This document shows, piece after piece, positions 23,339 through 32,559 of a DNA stretch of 64,000 bases (the first letter of the stretch is position 1; the number at the start of each line of letters is the position of its first letter). The position numbers and the translations under genes are program-made. The notes beneath the pieces were generated by a model. That model was given only the letters and a program-made list of their open reading frames with translations. It searched no databases and was not told where the DNA came from. The stretch is from Sneathiella sp. P13V-1 (GTDB lineage: Bacteria; Pseudomonadota; Alphaproteobacteria; Sneathiellales; Sneathiellaceae). The stretch spans positions 62,001 through 126,000 of the forward strand of contig NZ_WYEU01000002.1 in NCBI RefSeq assembly GCF_015143595.1. The letters run 5' to 3'.

Positions 23339-24718
23339 ATGGTAGACGCAGTATTGCCGAAGGTCAGCGAGCGCAGTGATAAGGAGGCGTCTCCAGACGA
23401 GCTTGCCTCCAATCAATTTCTTGAAGAAGCGCTTAAAGAGAATAAACGAGAAGGGCTTGTTCTTGCTGTCAAGGCGCGAACCATAGCCCTTTCTGTTGTT
23501 GGCGTTTTCCTTTTCTTTATGGTTGGGGATTGGAGTTTTCTCTACTATGAGGCGCTGATTGGCGCCTTTATGCTGAACGGCTATGCTCAGTTGAAGCTAG
23601 GTCGAGTTGGCCGCTCCAGAATTGAGCTCCTTCTGCTGGCGCTTGATTTGGCATTGATGACAGTAACACTAGTTGTTCCAAATCCTTTTTCTCATCAAGA
23701 TTGGACTGTAGCGCTTCAATATCGGATCAGCAATTTTTCCTACTTCTATATTTTGCTGGCAGGGGCAGCACTTGCCTATTCCTGGAAAACCATGTTCGCA
23801 GTTACATGGTATACGGCACTTCTGTGGGCGATCGCTTATTACTGGGCTATTCAGCAGCCAGGTTTTGATACATACATCTCTGAGCAGATATCAGAATTGC
23901 TAGGCCATAAACCAGAGATTTTGGAACTGCTTCATCCGGATTCGAATCTTTTACATATGCGCTTTGAGGAGATCCTCATTTTCGCGATTGTTGCGGGAAT
24001 TTTGGCATTGAACAGTTGGCGTTCCAATAGGTTGTTGATGCGTCAGGCTGAAGCAGCGAGAGAACGTGCCAATCTGGCTAGATACTTCGCTCCGAGCATG
24101 GTTGAGCATCTCGCTGGGCGGGATCATCCGTTGCGTGACGTGAGATCCCAGTCGGTTGTGGTGATGTTCGTGGATATTGTTGGCTTCACCAAGATGGCGG
24201 AAACAGCATCTCCGAACGAGACAGTGATGTTGCTTCGAGAATTTCATAATCTGATGGAGAAGGCTGTCTTTGATAATAACGGGACACTGGATAAATTCCT
24301 CGGGGATGGTTTGATGGTCACTTTTGGTACCCCGATCCCCAGTAAAGATGATGCAAAGAACGCTATAAATTGTGTACTGCAAATGCAGACAGATGTGAAA
24401 AGCTGGAATGAGAAAAGGAAATCACACGGCCTCCCGGAAGTGAAAGCTTCAATTGGTGTTCATGCGGGTGAAGTGGTTCTAGGTGATATTGGATCAGAGC
24501 GGCGATTGGAATTTGCAGTGCTCGGGGACGCCGTGAACGTTTGTAGCCGACTAGAAGCCCTGACACGCGAATTGGCTGTGAAGGCAGTTGTAAGTTCAGC
24601 TGTTGTAGAGCAGGCAGGTGGTTCTGACTTTGCGGTTGAGAAGGGATTTGCTCATCACGGCCCAGTAGAGCTTAGAGGCCGCAATGAGGCTGTTGATATC
24701 TGGACGCGGCGGGATTAA
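23339..24718 (+). CDS. Class III adenylate/guanylate cyclase with membrane domain
   Basis: Cyclase of 459 residues. Six hydrophobic helices span about residues 45-235 and are followed by a short linker coil and a class III catalytic domain. Metal-binding D279 (VMFVDIVGFTKM) and D323 (KFLGDGLMVTFG) are present. SIGVHAGEVVLGDIGS and FAVLGDAVNVCSRLEALT carry the transition-state region, with an aspartate where adenylate cyclases place the base-selecting residue. This favours cAMP as product. The membrane part resembles no named sensor, so the signal is unknown. It stands 99 bases after the oxidoreductase and overlaps the convergent MBL gene by four bases. Confidence 0.87.
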   Translation: MVDAVLPKVSERSDKEASPDELASNQFLEEALKENKREGLVLAVKARTIALSVVGVFLFFMVGDWSFLYYEALIGAFMLNGYAQLKLGRVGRSRIELLLLALDLALMTVTLVVPNPFSHQDWTVALQYRISNFSYFYILLAGAALAYSWKTMFAVTWYTALLWAIAYYWAIQQPGFDTYISEQISELLGHKPEILELLHPDSNLLHMRFEEILIFAIVAGILALNSWRSNRLLMRQAEAARERANLARYFAPSMVEHLAGRDHPLRDVRSQSVVVMFVDIVGFTKMAETASPNETVMLLREFHNLMEKAVFDNNGTLDKFLGDGLMVTFGTPIPSKDDAKNAINCVLQMQTDVKSWNEKRKSHGLPEVKASIGVHAGEVVLGDIGSERRLEFAVLGDAVNVCSRLEALTRELAVKAVVSSAVVEQAGGSDFAVEKGFAHHGPVELRGRNEAVDIWTRRD

Positions 24719-25359
24719 CCGAAATTAAGGTCTGCGACAAACGGATTGGATTGTTTTTCCTGCCCAAAGGTCGACATGTTTCCATGGCCGGAGACAAAAG
24801 CTATATCATCACCGAGAGGGAACAGCTTTTCACGTATGGAACTGATCAGCTGGTCGTGGTTCCCCTGTGGAAAATCAGTGCGGCCAATTGATCCCTGAAA
24901 AAGCACATCACCGACAAATGCAATTTTTTGATCTTTGTTGATAAATACAACATGACCCGGAGTGTGACCCGGACAATGCAGCACGTCCAATGTTTCGTTG
25001 CCGACAGTTACAGTGTCTCCATCATGAAGCCAGCGCTCAGGTGTAAATGCAAAGGATGGGGGAAAGCCGTATCGAGAACATTGTTCCGGTAGTTGATCGA
25101 TCCAGAATTTGTCTGCTTCATGCGGTCCTTCAACAGGCACACTGAGGCGTGTTTTGAGCTCTTCCGTTCCGCCCGCGTGGTCAAGGTGGCCGTGGGTGAT
25201 CAGAATCTTTTCAATTTCCACGCCTTGGTCTTCGGCGGTTTTGACAATGTGGTCCAGGTCTCCACCCGGGTCGATCACGGCGGCTTTTTTTGTCTCTTCG
25301 CACCAGATCAATGTGCAATTCTGGGCAAAAGGTGTGACTGGTATAATTACGGCTTTCAT
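24715..25359 (-). CDS. MBL-fold metallo-hydrolase (glyoxalase II-like, YcbL type)
   Basis: Cytosolic zinc hydrolase of 214 residues. THGHLDHAGG is the canonical metal motif. HCPGHTPGHV supplies another histidine, FVGDVLFQGSIGRTDF the bridging aspartate, and SGHG the last ligand. The pattern and short length match the YcbL group of glyoxalase II-like enzymes, which hydrolyse lactoylglutathione or other thioesters; the C-terminal substrate domain of full-length GloB is missing. Substrate therefore uncertain. Its gene overlaps the cyclase by four convergent bases. Confidence 0.85.
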   Translation of the reverse strand: MKAVIIPVTPFAQNCTLIWCEETKKAAVIDPGGDLDHIVKTAEDQGVEIEKILITHGHLDHAGGTEELKTRLSVPVEGPHEADKFWIDQLPEQCSRYGFPPSFAFTPERWLHDGDTVTVGNETLDVLHCPGHTPGHVVFINKDQKIAFVGDVLFQGSIGRTDFPQGNHDQLISSIREKLFPLGDDIAFVSGHGNMSTFGQEKQSNPFVADLNFG

Positions 25360-25424
25360 CTTGCTCCGATCGGCGGCATGGCCGCATCAATTCTTGTTTG
25401 TTGAGGCTTATATAGCAAAGTTAG

Positions 25425-26327
25425 TCAAGTCTGACCACTCTCCTCAGCATGTCCCGCCTCTTCCAATAACCAGTTTTTTAAGTGCTCGATGTTCGGATTG
25501 CGCCGGGAAGAGGTAGAGGTGACAACATGAAACGGGTGAGTTGAGGGGCGTTCAAGATCGAATAACTTAACAAGACGGCCGTTCTTGATGTCCTCTCGGA
25601 TGAGAATGTCGATCCCAATGACAACCCCGATCCCTTCAATAGCTGCGTGAAGGGCCATGTCAGCGCTTTCGAAATTCATGCCACCATTTGCGTTGATTTT
25701 ACTCGCACCAGCATACTCACACCATCTAGGCCAGTCAGTTGGTCGAGGGCTCTCATGAAGAAGAGGGAATTTGTTCAAGTCTTCGAAAGATCTAATTTCT
25801 TTCGCGAGAGTTGGGCTGCAAACTGGGAAAGTTTTTACATCCAGTAATTTGTCAATGTTAAACCCACGCTGTGAATAACCTTCCTTGAGCACTTGGATGG
25901 ACATATCAAAGCCGTCTTCCAGGTAGTCTGCCGCATTTAAGGAAGTTGTCAGTTGGATATTGAGATCTGGGAAATCTTCATGGAGTTTCGCCCAGCGGGG
26001 TATGAGCCATCTGACAGCAAAAGAAGGGTAGGTGCAGATAGACAGTGTGTTGTTTTGCGATGTGGTTCTAATTCTGTCGGAAGCGGCTGAAATCTTCTGT
26101 AGAGGTTGGGAAATTTCCGCGTGATATTGGCGGCCGATTGCTGTGAGCTCAACCTTCTTGTGGTGACGATGAAACAGTGTTTTCCCTAAAAACTCTTCAA
26201 GGCTCTGTATTTGCCGGCTCACTGCCCCGGGAGTGACATTCAGCTCTTCTGCAGCTTTATTAAAACTCAAGTGACGAGCGGCTGATTCGAAAGATTTTAA
26301 ACCTGAGTTACTTGGAATAATTAGCAT
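25425..26327 (-). CDS. LysR-family transcriptional regulator (GcvA-like)
   Basis: Regulator of 300 residues. The N-terminal winged helix reads LKSFESAARHLSFNKAAEEL then NVTPGAVSRQIQSLEE, the pattern of the GcvA/AmpR branch. A periplasmic-binding-type effector domain follows from about residue 90. ATG 26327 is chosen because it gives the N-terminus usual for this branch; a TTG in frame at 26357 would add ten residues. No good ribosome site precedes either. It is divergent from the first acyl-CoA dehydrogenase gene with a LysR-type inverted repeat between them, so it probably activates that pair. The inducer is unknown. Confidence 0.85.
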   Translation of the reverse strand: MLIIPSNSGLKSFESAARHLSFNKAAEELNVTPGAVSRQIQSLEEFLGKTLFHRHHKKVELTAIGRQYHAEISQPLQKISAASDRIRTTSQNNTLSICTYPSFAVRWLIPRWAKLHEDFPDLNIQLTTSLNAADYLEDGFDMSIQVLKEGYSQRGFNIDKLLDVKTFPVCSPTLAKEIRSFEDLNKFPLLHESPRPTDWPRWCEYAGASKINANGGMNFESADMALHAAIEGIGVVIGIDILIREDIKNGRLVKLFDLERPSTHPFHVVTSTSSRRNPNIEHLKNWLLEEAGHAEESGQT

Positions 26328-26339
26328 TTTAAATATTTT

Positions 26340-26360
26340 TGATTGAGTAATTATCAATCA
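26340..26360. promoter_or_regulatory. LysR-type binding site (T-N11-A) upstream of acyl-CoA dehydrogenases
   Basis: Arms TGATTGA (26340-26346) and TCAATCA (26354-26360) are exact reverse complements with a seven-base spacer, containing the T-N11-A core of LysR sites. It lies 13 bases upstream of the LysR start codon and 80 bases before the acyl-CoA dehydrogenase start at 26440. Autoregulation plus activation is the usual arrangement. It is not an FNR site: the inner arms are one base too far apart. Confidence 0.65.
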
Positions 26361-26439
26361 TAATCAGAAGTTTTTTCGTTTGTCCAGTGTAGATGGATTT
26401 CGCACACTTAGCTGCAAATGCAATGCAGGAGATGATGCG

Positions 26440-28227
26440 ATGAACTTCTATAATAAAAACAATGAATTTAACCCTGAAAGTCTATCGGATTGGGTCGCCC
26501 CTGATTGTCATGGTCTGAATTTCTATGACATCGATCATTCTTTTCAGGATGTGGCGACAGTTTACATGCCTGAAGAGCTGCAGGCTTTTTTGGCGCCTCA
26601 TTATCGGGATTTGGGAGAAATTTCAGGAAATGATCTGGATGTGTGGTCTCGTGATGCAGATCGCCATATCCCGCAACTTCACAATCGTGATGCAAAAGGC
26701 CGCGATGAAGACTGGATCGAATTTCATCCGTCTTACCGAAAAATGGAAAATGTGGCGTTTGGAAAGTTTGGTCTTCACGCCATGAGTAACCGCCCTGGCG
26801 TTTTGGGGTGGGACGAGAAAATTCCGCCTGTTGGAAAATACGGCTTTCAGTATTTGTTCGGCCAATCAGAATTTGGTCAACTTTGCCCGATTTCAGCAAC
26901 TGAAAGTACGGCGATGCTGATTTCCCGTTATGCAGATGAGGAAACGAAAGCTCTGTTCCTTGATCGGATGCTTTCACAGGATATGGACGATATCCTGAAA
27001 GGTGGTCAGTTCATGACTGAGAAAACAGGAGGGTCGGACGTTTCAAATATCGCGCTGCAAGCGCGGGAAGAAAATGGAGAATGGCGCCTATATGGTGAAA
27101 AATGGTTCTGCTCCTGCGCGGACGCAGATGTGATCCTTCTCCTCGCTCGTCCAGAAGGTGCACCGGGGGGGAATGCAGGCCTTGGACTGTTTGCATTGCC
27201 GCGCCATCTGGAAGACGGTAGCCGCAACAGTTACCGGATTGTTCGCTTAAAGAACAAGATGGGTAGTAAATCCATGGCTTCGGGAGAAATCATTTTTGAT
27301 GGCGCGCGGGTGTATCCGTTGGGTGAGGTTGGACCTCATGCCAATCGCGGGCTGAAAATGATGATGGACCAGGTGAATATTTCCAGAATTTCACATGGTG
27401 TGAGAGCGGCGTCCATGATGCGTCGTTGCCTGAACGAAGCCTTGGCTGTTGCGGGCTACCGTCGTGCGTTTGGTAGTCGTTTGGTTGAAAAACCGCTGCT
27501 ACGTAGGCAGTTGTTGAAACTAATGGTGCCTACGGAGCAGGCGCTTTCCATGTTTATGTATACGGCCACAATGATGGAAAAAGGGGATGCTGGTGATCAA
27601 CACGCAGCAAACGTAACCCGTATTCTAACACCGCTTCTGAAATACAGAACTGCACGTGATAACGTGAAAGTTGCAACGGGCGCCATGGAGGTCCGGGGCG
27701 GCAACGGTTACATCGAAGATTTTGTGAACCCTCGCCTTGTCCGGGATGCGCATTTAGGTGTTCTTTGGGAGGGGACTTCCAACATTAATTCTATTGATGT
27801 GATCACGCGCGCAGTTGCCCGTGTTGGTGCCCATGAAAATCTCCGCGATGACCTGACCAAGATCGTAGAAGATAATAACACGATCCCTGGTCAGTTCGCA
27901 GGGCAGTTGAAATCGGTTGTGGACCAGAGTGTTGATTTCGCGGACGCGGTCGCACGGGAAGGGCGTGAGCCACTTTATCGTAAAGCGGCAAGTGCGCTTT
28001 ACCACACAACAACATCCGTGCTGTTAGCGGATGAGGGATCCAAACTTGGCAAGCAAGGTGGGGATGCAAGGCGTCTTCTGTTATCTCGAATGGTGTTGGA
28101 GCATAAACTTGGTCAAAGTAATCCGTTTGGCATGGAAAATGACCAGTTTGAAGAGAAAGCGAGTGCAGCGCTTCTTGATGGCGGGGCAGTGAACTTTGAA
28201 GAAGTTTCTGATATATTGAGTTTGTAA
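26440..28227 (+). CDS. AidB-like acyl-CoA dehydrogenase, copy 1
   Basis: FAD enzyme of 595 residues in the large acyl-CoA dehydrogenase group that includes AidB. Family patterns are MTEKTGGSDVSN (flavin/substrate region), WFCSCADADVILLLARPEG, MEVRGGNGYIEDF, and LWEGTSNINSID, the position of the catalytic-base region in isovaleryl-CoA dehydrogenase relatives. It is longer than ordinary 380-residue enzymes because of N- and C-terminal additions. I start at ATG 26440 with AGGAG about ten bases upstream rather than at 26380. Copy 2 follows 28 bases later. LysR control is likely. AidB itself is linked to DNA-alkylation response, but the substrate of this branch is unknown; fatty-acid or branched-chain acyl-CoA oxidation is equally possible. 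Confidence 0.83.
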   Translation: MNFYNKNNEFNPESLSDWVAPDCHGLNFYDIDHSFQDVATVYMPEELQAFLAPHYRDLGEISGNDLDVWSRDADRHIPQLHNRDAKGRDEDWIEFHPSYRKMENVAFGKFGLHAMSNRPGVLGWDEKIPPVGKYGFQYLFGQSEFGQLCPISATESTAMLISRYADEETKALFLDRMLSQDMDDILKGGQFMTEKTGGSDVSNIALQAREENGEWRLYGEKWFCSCADADVILLLARPEGAPGGNAGLGLFALPRHLEDGSRNSYRIVRLKNKMGSKSMASGEIIFDGARVYPLGEVGPHANRGLKMMMDQVNISRISHGVRAASMMRRCLNEALAVAGYRRAFGSRLVEKPLLRRQLLKLMVPTEQALSMFMYTATMMEKGDAGDQHAANVTRILTPLLKYRTARDNVKVATGAMEVRGGNGYIEDFVNPRLVRDAHLGVLWEGTSNINSIDVITRAVARVGAHENLRDDLTKIVEDNNTIPGQFAGQLKSVVDQSVDFADAVAREGREPLYRKAASALYHTTTSVLLADEGSKLGKQGGDARRLLLSRMVLEHKLGQSNPFGMENDQFEEKASAALLDGGAVNFEEVSDILSL

Positions 28228-28255
28228 GCACCAAATCAAGAACAAGGAATAAGGC

Positions 28256-30046
28256 GTGTTTCTGAATAATGTACTGAAAAAGAAAGAAGAGCGGGAGCTG
28301 GAGGATTGGATCTCTCCCGATTGCAGCGGGTTGAATTTCTTTGAAATTGACCCAAACCTACAGGACCTGCTGCATATATATCTTCCTGATGACTTGAGGG
28401 AGCATATGACCCCCTTGTTTCACAAGTTAGGTGAAATTGCAGGGGGGAGGCTTGATGAGCTTTCCCGTGTCAGTGACAAACGCACGCCTATTCTTCATCA
28501 CCGTGATGCGCGGGGGAGAGACGAGGACTGGGTGGAATACCACCCAGCCTATCGCGAGATGGAGAAAATCGCTTATGGGGATTTTGGGATCCATTGCATG
28601 TCCCATGTCAGCGGCGTTCATGGCTGGCCTGAAAAAGTGCCGCCAATGGCAAAATATGTTTTCACCTATCTATTTACACAATCTGAATTTGGCCTGATGT
28701 GCCCGATTTCGATGACGGACACGTCATATGGGTTGCTGGCAAAACATGGACCTAAAGATTTTCTGGAAACCTATGGCAAGAAAATGATGTCGCAAGACAT
28801 GGGTGAGCTGCTCACCGGCGCCCAATTTATGACCGAGAAAATTGGGGGATCAGAGGTTGCCAATCTGGCTGTGACAGCGCGCGAAGAAGGTGGTGTTTGG
28901 CGGCTTTATGGAGATAAATGGTTCTGTTCAAATATTGGGGCAGGGGTTACCCTTGTGCTTGCCCGCCCAGAAGGGGCACCAGAGGGGAACAAAGGCCTTG
29001 CCATCTTTGCGGTTCCCAGGAATCTGGAAGATGGAAGTCGCAACAAATACCGCACTGTCAGGTTAAAGGATAAACTTGGAACGAAATCAATGCCGTCGGG
29101 TGAAGTGATTTTTGAAGGGGCTGTCGGCTATCCTTTTGGTGATGTAGGGGCAAAGCCAAATAATGGTTTGCGCCAAATGATGGATCAGGTCGTTATGTCG
29201 CGATTGTCCCATGGCGTAAGAGCAGCCGGTATGATGCGCCGGTGCCTGAACGAGGCGTTGATGGCGTCTCAAAACAGGGAAGTGTTTAGCGAGCCAGTCA
29301 TCCAGAAACCGTTGATGCGCAGGCAGTTGCTGAAACTTATGATCCCGACCGAACAGGCTTTGTCCATGTTTATGAATGTTTCTGTGAAACTTCATCAGTC
29401 AAATCAAGGAGATAGGGACGCTGAGCGCCTCAATCGTATTCTGACTCCACTTCTTAAATTCAGAACATGCCGTGATAACGTAGATGTCGCAGGTGGGGCG
29501 CTAGAGGTGCGCGGTGGTGTCGGCTTCATTGAAGACTGGATCAACCCACGCCTTGTAAGAGATGCTTATACGGGCCTTCTTTGGGAGGGGACATCTAATA
29601 TCAATGCGCTGGATATTACAGGAAGGGCTGTGGCAAAGGTTCGCGCTCATGATGATTTGCAAGATCATTTGCTTGGTAGGATTTCTGCGAAAACCGAAAT
29701 TCCGGGCCAGTATGCTGGCGAACTGAGCGGACTTTTAAAACGCGCGCATGATTATGCGGATGAAGTAGCGCAAAGCGGAAATGAAACCTTGTCCCGTCAG
29801 GCCGCCAATGCGCTCTATCATTCAACCACAGCAGCCTACATGGCGGAAGAAGGAGCCCGCCTTGGTGCAATGGGCAGAGATGCGCGCAGGTTGCTTATGT
29901 CACGCATCGTGGTGGATACGAAACTAAAGCCAAGTGATCCGTTGGGGGCTCCTGAAACCTCCTTTGAAGTGGCGGCCGGGAATCGGTTGCTGGACACCAC
30001 TCCAGTAACACTTGATGAAGCATCAGAACTGCTTCGTTTGGCCTGA
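28256..30046 (+). CDS. AidB-like acyl-CoA dehydrogenase, copy 2
   Basis: Paralogue of the preceding gene, 596 residues, similar from end to end (WISPDCSGLNFFEID against WVAPDCHGLNFYDID near the N-terminus). It keeps MTEKIGGSEVAN, WFCSNIGAGVTLVLARPEG, LEVRGGVGFIEDW and LWEGTSNINALD. Sequence drift between the copies shows an old duplication rather than a recent one. The start is GTG 28256 after AAGG. Both would act together, possibly as a heteromeric enzyme or with different chain-length preferences. After its stop a hairpin at 30067-30094 separates it from the fnrL promoter. Confidence 0.83.
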   Translation: MFLNNVLKKKEERELEDWISPDCSGLNFFEIDPNLQDLLHIYLPDDLREHMTPLFHKLGEIAGGRLDELSRVSDKRTPILHHRDARGRDEDWVEYHPAYREMEKIAYGDFGIHCMSHVSGVHGWPEKVPPMAKYVFTYLFTQSEFGLMCPISMTDTSYGLLAKHGPKDFLETYGKKMMSQDMGELLTGAQFMTEKIGGSEVANLAVTAREEGGVWRLYGDKWFCSNIGAGVTLVLARPEGAPEGNKGLAIFAVPRNLEDGSRNKYRTVRLKDKLGTKSMPSGEVIFEGAVGYPFGDVGAKPNNGLRQMMDQVVMSRLSHGVRAAGMMRRCLNEALMASQNREVFSEPVIQKPLMRRQLLKLMIPTEQALSMFMNVSVKLHQSNQGDRDAERLNRILTPLLKFRTCRDNVDVAGGALEVRGGVGFIEDWINPRLVRDAYTGLLWEGTSNINALDITGRAVAKVRAHDDLQDHLLGRISAKTEIPGQYAGELSGLLKRAHDYADEVAQSGNETLSRQAANALYHSTTAAYMAEEGARLGAMGRDARRLLMSRIVVDTKLKPSDPLGAPETSFEVAAGNRLLDTTPVTLDEASELLRLA

Positions 30047-30066
30047 TATTTCTGTTTAATTTGAAT

Positions 30067-30094
30067 GTCATAGCTCGATTTATCGAGCTGTGAC
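30067..30094 (+). terminator. Hairpin after the acyl-CoA dehydrogenase pair
   Basis: Twelve-base-pair stem with one G-T pair, GTCATAGCTCGA (30067-30078) with TCGAGCTGTGAC (30083-30094), loop TTTA. No T tract follows, so termination would need Rho, or the hairpin serves as an RNA 3' end protector. It lies 20 bases after the stop codon. Confidence 0.55.
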
Positions 30095-30142
30095 AAAATG
30101 TCGCTTAACTAGTTTCGTTTGCGACTTTTTCTGATTAAGTAA

Positions 30143-30156
30143 TTGATTTCAATCAA
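30143..30156. promoter_or_regulatory. Perfect FNR box upstream of fnrL
   Basis: TTGATTTCAATCAA matches the FNR/Anr consensus TTGAT-N4-ATCAA in all ten fixed positions. It stands 134 bases before the fnrL start codon. If the site is centred near -41.5, transcription would start around 30191. It suggests the regulator controls its own gene. The match is seen; binding is inferred. Confidence 0.82.
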
Positions 30157-30290
30157 ATATTATATTTTTCTGTAATTCTGTGCTACCCTCCTAAAAGGGA
30201 TGTGCGACATCCGGACGCATTGTTCCTTGCCTGCCCTTTCGCTTTGATCGGAGCATGGAGAACTAAGGTGACTTAGGAAGGATGGAGAAG

Positions 30291-31103
30291 ATGGCTTTGA
30301 ATGCTGAAAACACAACTGCGCAAAATGGCGGTTCAGTAGCAAATGAGGGTGGATGCCAACGTTTCAATTCCATGCCGGGGAATGGCGCTCAGCCAAAAAC
30401 AAATTACTGTAGTGCGTGTGCGGCCCATAAAACGGCGCTATGCGCAAAACTTTCAGGTGAAGAACTTGCAGAATTTGGGGCGCTAAGTCAGCACAAAACT
30501 TTTGCCCCTGGACAAACACTTTTCAACGAGTTTGATGAGGCACGCTATTATTACACTGTCGTCTCTGGTGATGTACGCTTGTCTCGGATGCTGGATGACG
30601 GTCGCCGTCAAATCACTGGTTTCAAATCCAAGGGTGATTTTATTGGTCTGGGAACTGACGGACACTTCTCGTCTGATGCCGAAGCGATTAACGAAGTTGT
30701 GGTTTGTCAATTTACCGTGTCCAACATGAACCACTCCTTAGAAAACTTTTCTGCAGTTCAGGGGCGATTGATGGAAATGATGCAGCACGAAGTGATTGCG
30801 TTGCAGGATCATATGTTGCTGCTGGGACGCAAAACACCTGTTGAGAAAATTGCTAATTTCTTATGCGAGAGGGCCAAAAAGTATGCCGGTGTACATCCAG
30901 AGGATGAAATGGTTCAGGAAGTTGATGTCTTCCTTCCAATGAGCCGTACAGATGTTGCAGATTTCCTTGGTCTTACCATTGAAACTGTAAGCCGGACGAT
31001 TACCAAACTTCGCAAAGCGGGCGTCATCGAGTTGGAAACAGCGCAGCATGTCGTCGTTAAGGACTTTGAAGAGCTGTCAATGATTGCAGACGGCGAAGTG
31101 TAA
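30291..31103 (+). CDS. fnrL: Fnr-type oxygen-sensing regulator (Crp/Fnr family)
   Basis: Global regulator of 270 residues that senses oxygen through a 4Fe-4S cluster. Cluster cysteines are present at C40, C43, C51 (C-x2-C-x7-C) and C139. A cyclic-nucleotide-binding-like domain follows, and a C-terminal HTH with MSRTDVADFLGLTIETVSRT, whose E-T-V-S-R core recognises TTGAT half sites. This matches the perfect FNR boxes before this gene and before ccoN. I prefer ATG 30291 because AGGAAGG sits nine bases upstream; the ATG at 30282 touches that site. It is followed at ten bases by hemN. The unusually long leader before the cysteines (39 residues) is a mild oddity. Confidence 0.9.
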   Translation: MALNAENTTAQNGGSVANEGGCQRFNSMPGNGAQPKTNYCSACAAHKTALCAKLSGEELAEFGALSQHKTFAPGQTLFNEFDEARYYYTVVSGDVRLSRMLDDGRRQITGFKSKGDFIGLGTDGHFSSDAEAINEVVVCQFTVSNMNHSLENFSAVQGRLMEMMQHEVIALQDHMLLLGRKTPVEKIANFLCERAKKYAGVHPEDEMVQEVDVFLPMSRTDVADFLGLTIETVSRTITKLRKAGVIELETAQHVVVKDFEELSMIADGEV

Positions 31104-31113
31104 GAGGCCCGTT

Positions 31114-32463
31114 ATGGTTACCGATCTAGCCAAAAAATACGCGGCTCCTGTGCCGCGTTACACAAGTTATCCAACGGCACCACATTTTGCACCTTTCTCT
31201 GATAAAGAGATTTATGGCCACTGGCTGAACGAATTGGATCCTTCAAAGCCTGTATCGCTCTATCTGCACGTCCCCTTTTGTAATCAGATGTGTTGGTACT
31301 GTGGGTGTCATACCAAAATCACTAAGAAATATCAGCCGATTGCTGAATATGCAGATGCAATGCGGGCTGAAATTCGCACTGTGGTGAAAGCCTTGCCTGA
31401 AAACATGAAGGTTGGCCATATTCACTGGGGCGGCGGAACGCCAAGTATTCTTTCTGGTGAAGATTTCAAGTCCATCATGGAATTGATTGATGCCCATTTT
31501 GAAATGACACCAAATGCTGAAAGGGCAATTGAAATTGATCCGCGCACTGTTGATGCGGATAAAATTCAGGCTTTGGCCGAAGCCGGCATTAATCGCGCCA
31601 GCTTAGGAGTACAAGACTTTAATCTGGTTGTTCAAGAAGCAATCAACCGGGTACAATCCTACGAAATGACAGCTGAGGTAGTGCGTCTGCTGCGCGAAAA
31701 CGGGATTAACAGCATCAATTTTGATCTGATGTACGGCTTGCCACTTCAAAGCGTGCAGGATGTCATCAAAACCGTTGAACTGTCACATGAGTTGCGCCCC
31801 GACCGGGTTGCTCTTTTTGGGTATGCCCATGTTCCATGGATGAAAACTCATATGAAAATGATAAATGATGAGGATCTTCCAGGTACGGAGCAACGGGTTG
31901 CTCAGGCAATGGGGGCATCCAACCGTCTGAATGAGCTTGGTTATGAGCAAATCGGTTTGGATCATTTTGCAAGCCCTGATGATGAAATGGCAATTGCTTT
32001 GAAAGAGCAAAAATTGCACAGAAATTTTCAGGGTTATACGACAGACGAAGCGGATACTCTGATCGGCATTGGAGCTTCTTCGATCGGTAGTCTGCCGCAA
32101 GGGTATGTTCAGAATACAGTCCCAATCGGCGACTATAAAAAGCAGGTGTTGAATAACGGTTTCGCAGTGGCCAAAGGTATTGCGGTGACAACCGACGATA
32201 AAATGCGGCGGGATGTTATTGAGCGCCTGATGTGTGATTTGACAGTAGATCTTGCAGAGCTAACAGCGCGCCATCACCAATCAGCAGACACCTTTGATGA
32301 AGAATTGCAACGTCTTGTCTCATTCGAACAAGACGGCCTCGTGAAACTGGATGAAAAGCGTATTACAGTCACAGAAGATGGGCGATATCTCGTTCGAACC
32401 ATCTGTGCCGTGTTTGACACTTATCTCAAGAAAGGGGTAGGCAAACATTCCCGCGCTGTATAA
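31114..32463 (+). CDS. hemN: Oxygen-independent coproporphyrinogen III dehydrogenase
   Basis: Radical-SAM enzyme of 449 residues that decarboxylates coproporphyrinogen III to protoporphyrinogen IX without oxygen, supplying haem at low oxygen. The cluster motif is C56-x3-C60-x2-C63-x-C65. IHWGGGTPSIL, ASLGVQDFN and NFDLMYGLPLQ are the SAM-binding barrel motifs, and a HemN C-terminal domain follows. The N-terminal YTSYPTAPHF is diagnostic of true HemN rather than HemW. ATG 31114 is used, with AAGAGG upstream. The gene is probably cotranscribed with fnrL, so FnrL and haem supply rise together ahead of the haem-rich cbb3 oxidase. Confidence 0.93.
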   Translation: MVTDLAKKYAAPVPRYTSYPTAPHFAPFSDKEIYGHWLNELDPSKPVSLYLHVPFCNQMCWYCGCHTKITKKYQPIAEYADAMRAEIRTVVKALPENMKVGHIHWGGGTPSILSGEDFKSIMELIDAHFEMTPNAERAIEIDPRTVDADKIQALAEAGINRASLGVQDFNLVVQEAINRVQSYEMTAEVVRLLRENGINSINFDLMYGLPLQSVQDVIKTVELSHELRPDRVALFGYAHVPWMKTHMKMINDEDLPGTEQRVAQAMGASNRLNELGYEQIGLDHFASPDDEMAIALKEQKLHRNFQGYTTDEADTLIGIGASSIGSLPQGYVQNTVPIGDYKKQVLNNGFAVAKGIAVTTDDKMRRDVIERLMCDLTVDLAELTARHHQSADTFDEELQRLVSFEQDGLVKLDEKRITVTEDGRYLVRTICAVFDTYLKKGVGKHSRAV

Positions 32464-32559
32464 TTTCACTAAAAGTTATAGTACTTTAGTTCATTAAGGA
32501 TAGATATTCTGACTATCCTGAGTAGTTGTAAAAAATTGTTTTGAACCACCCTAGTTGGA

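Noticed and set aside
26340-26360. Reading the TGATTGA/TCAATCA repeat as an FNR box
   Set aside because: The inner TTGA and TCAA arms are separated by seven bases, one more than in an FNR site, and the T-N11-A geometry fits the adjacent LysR gene.
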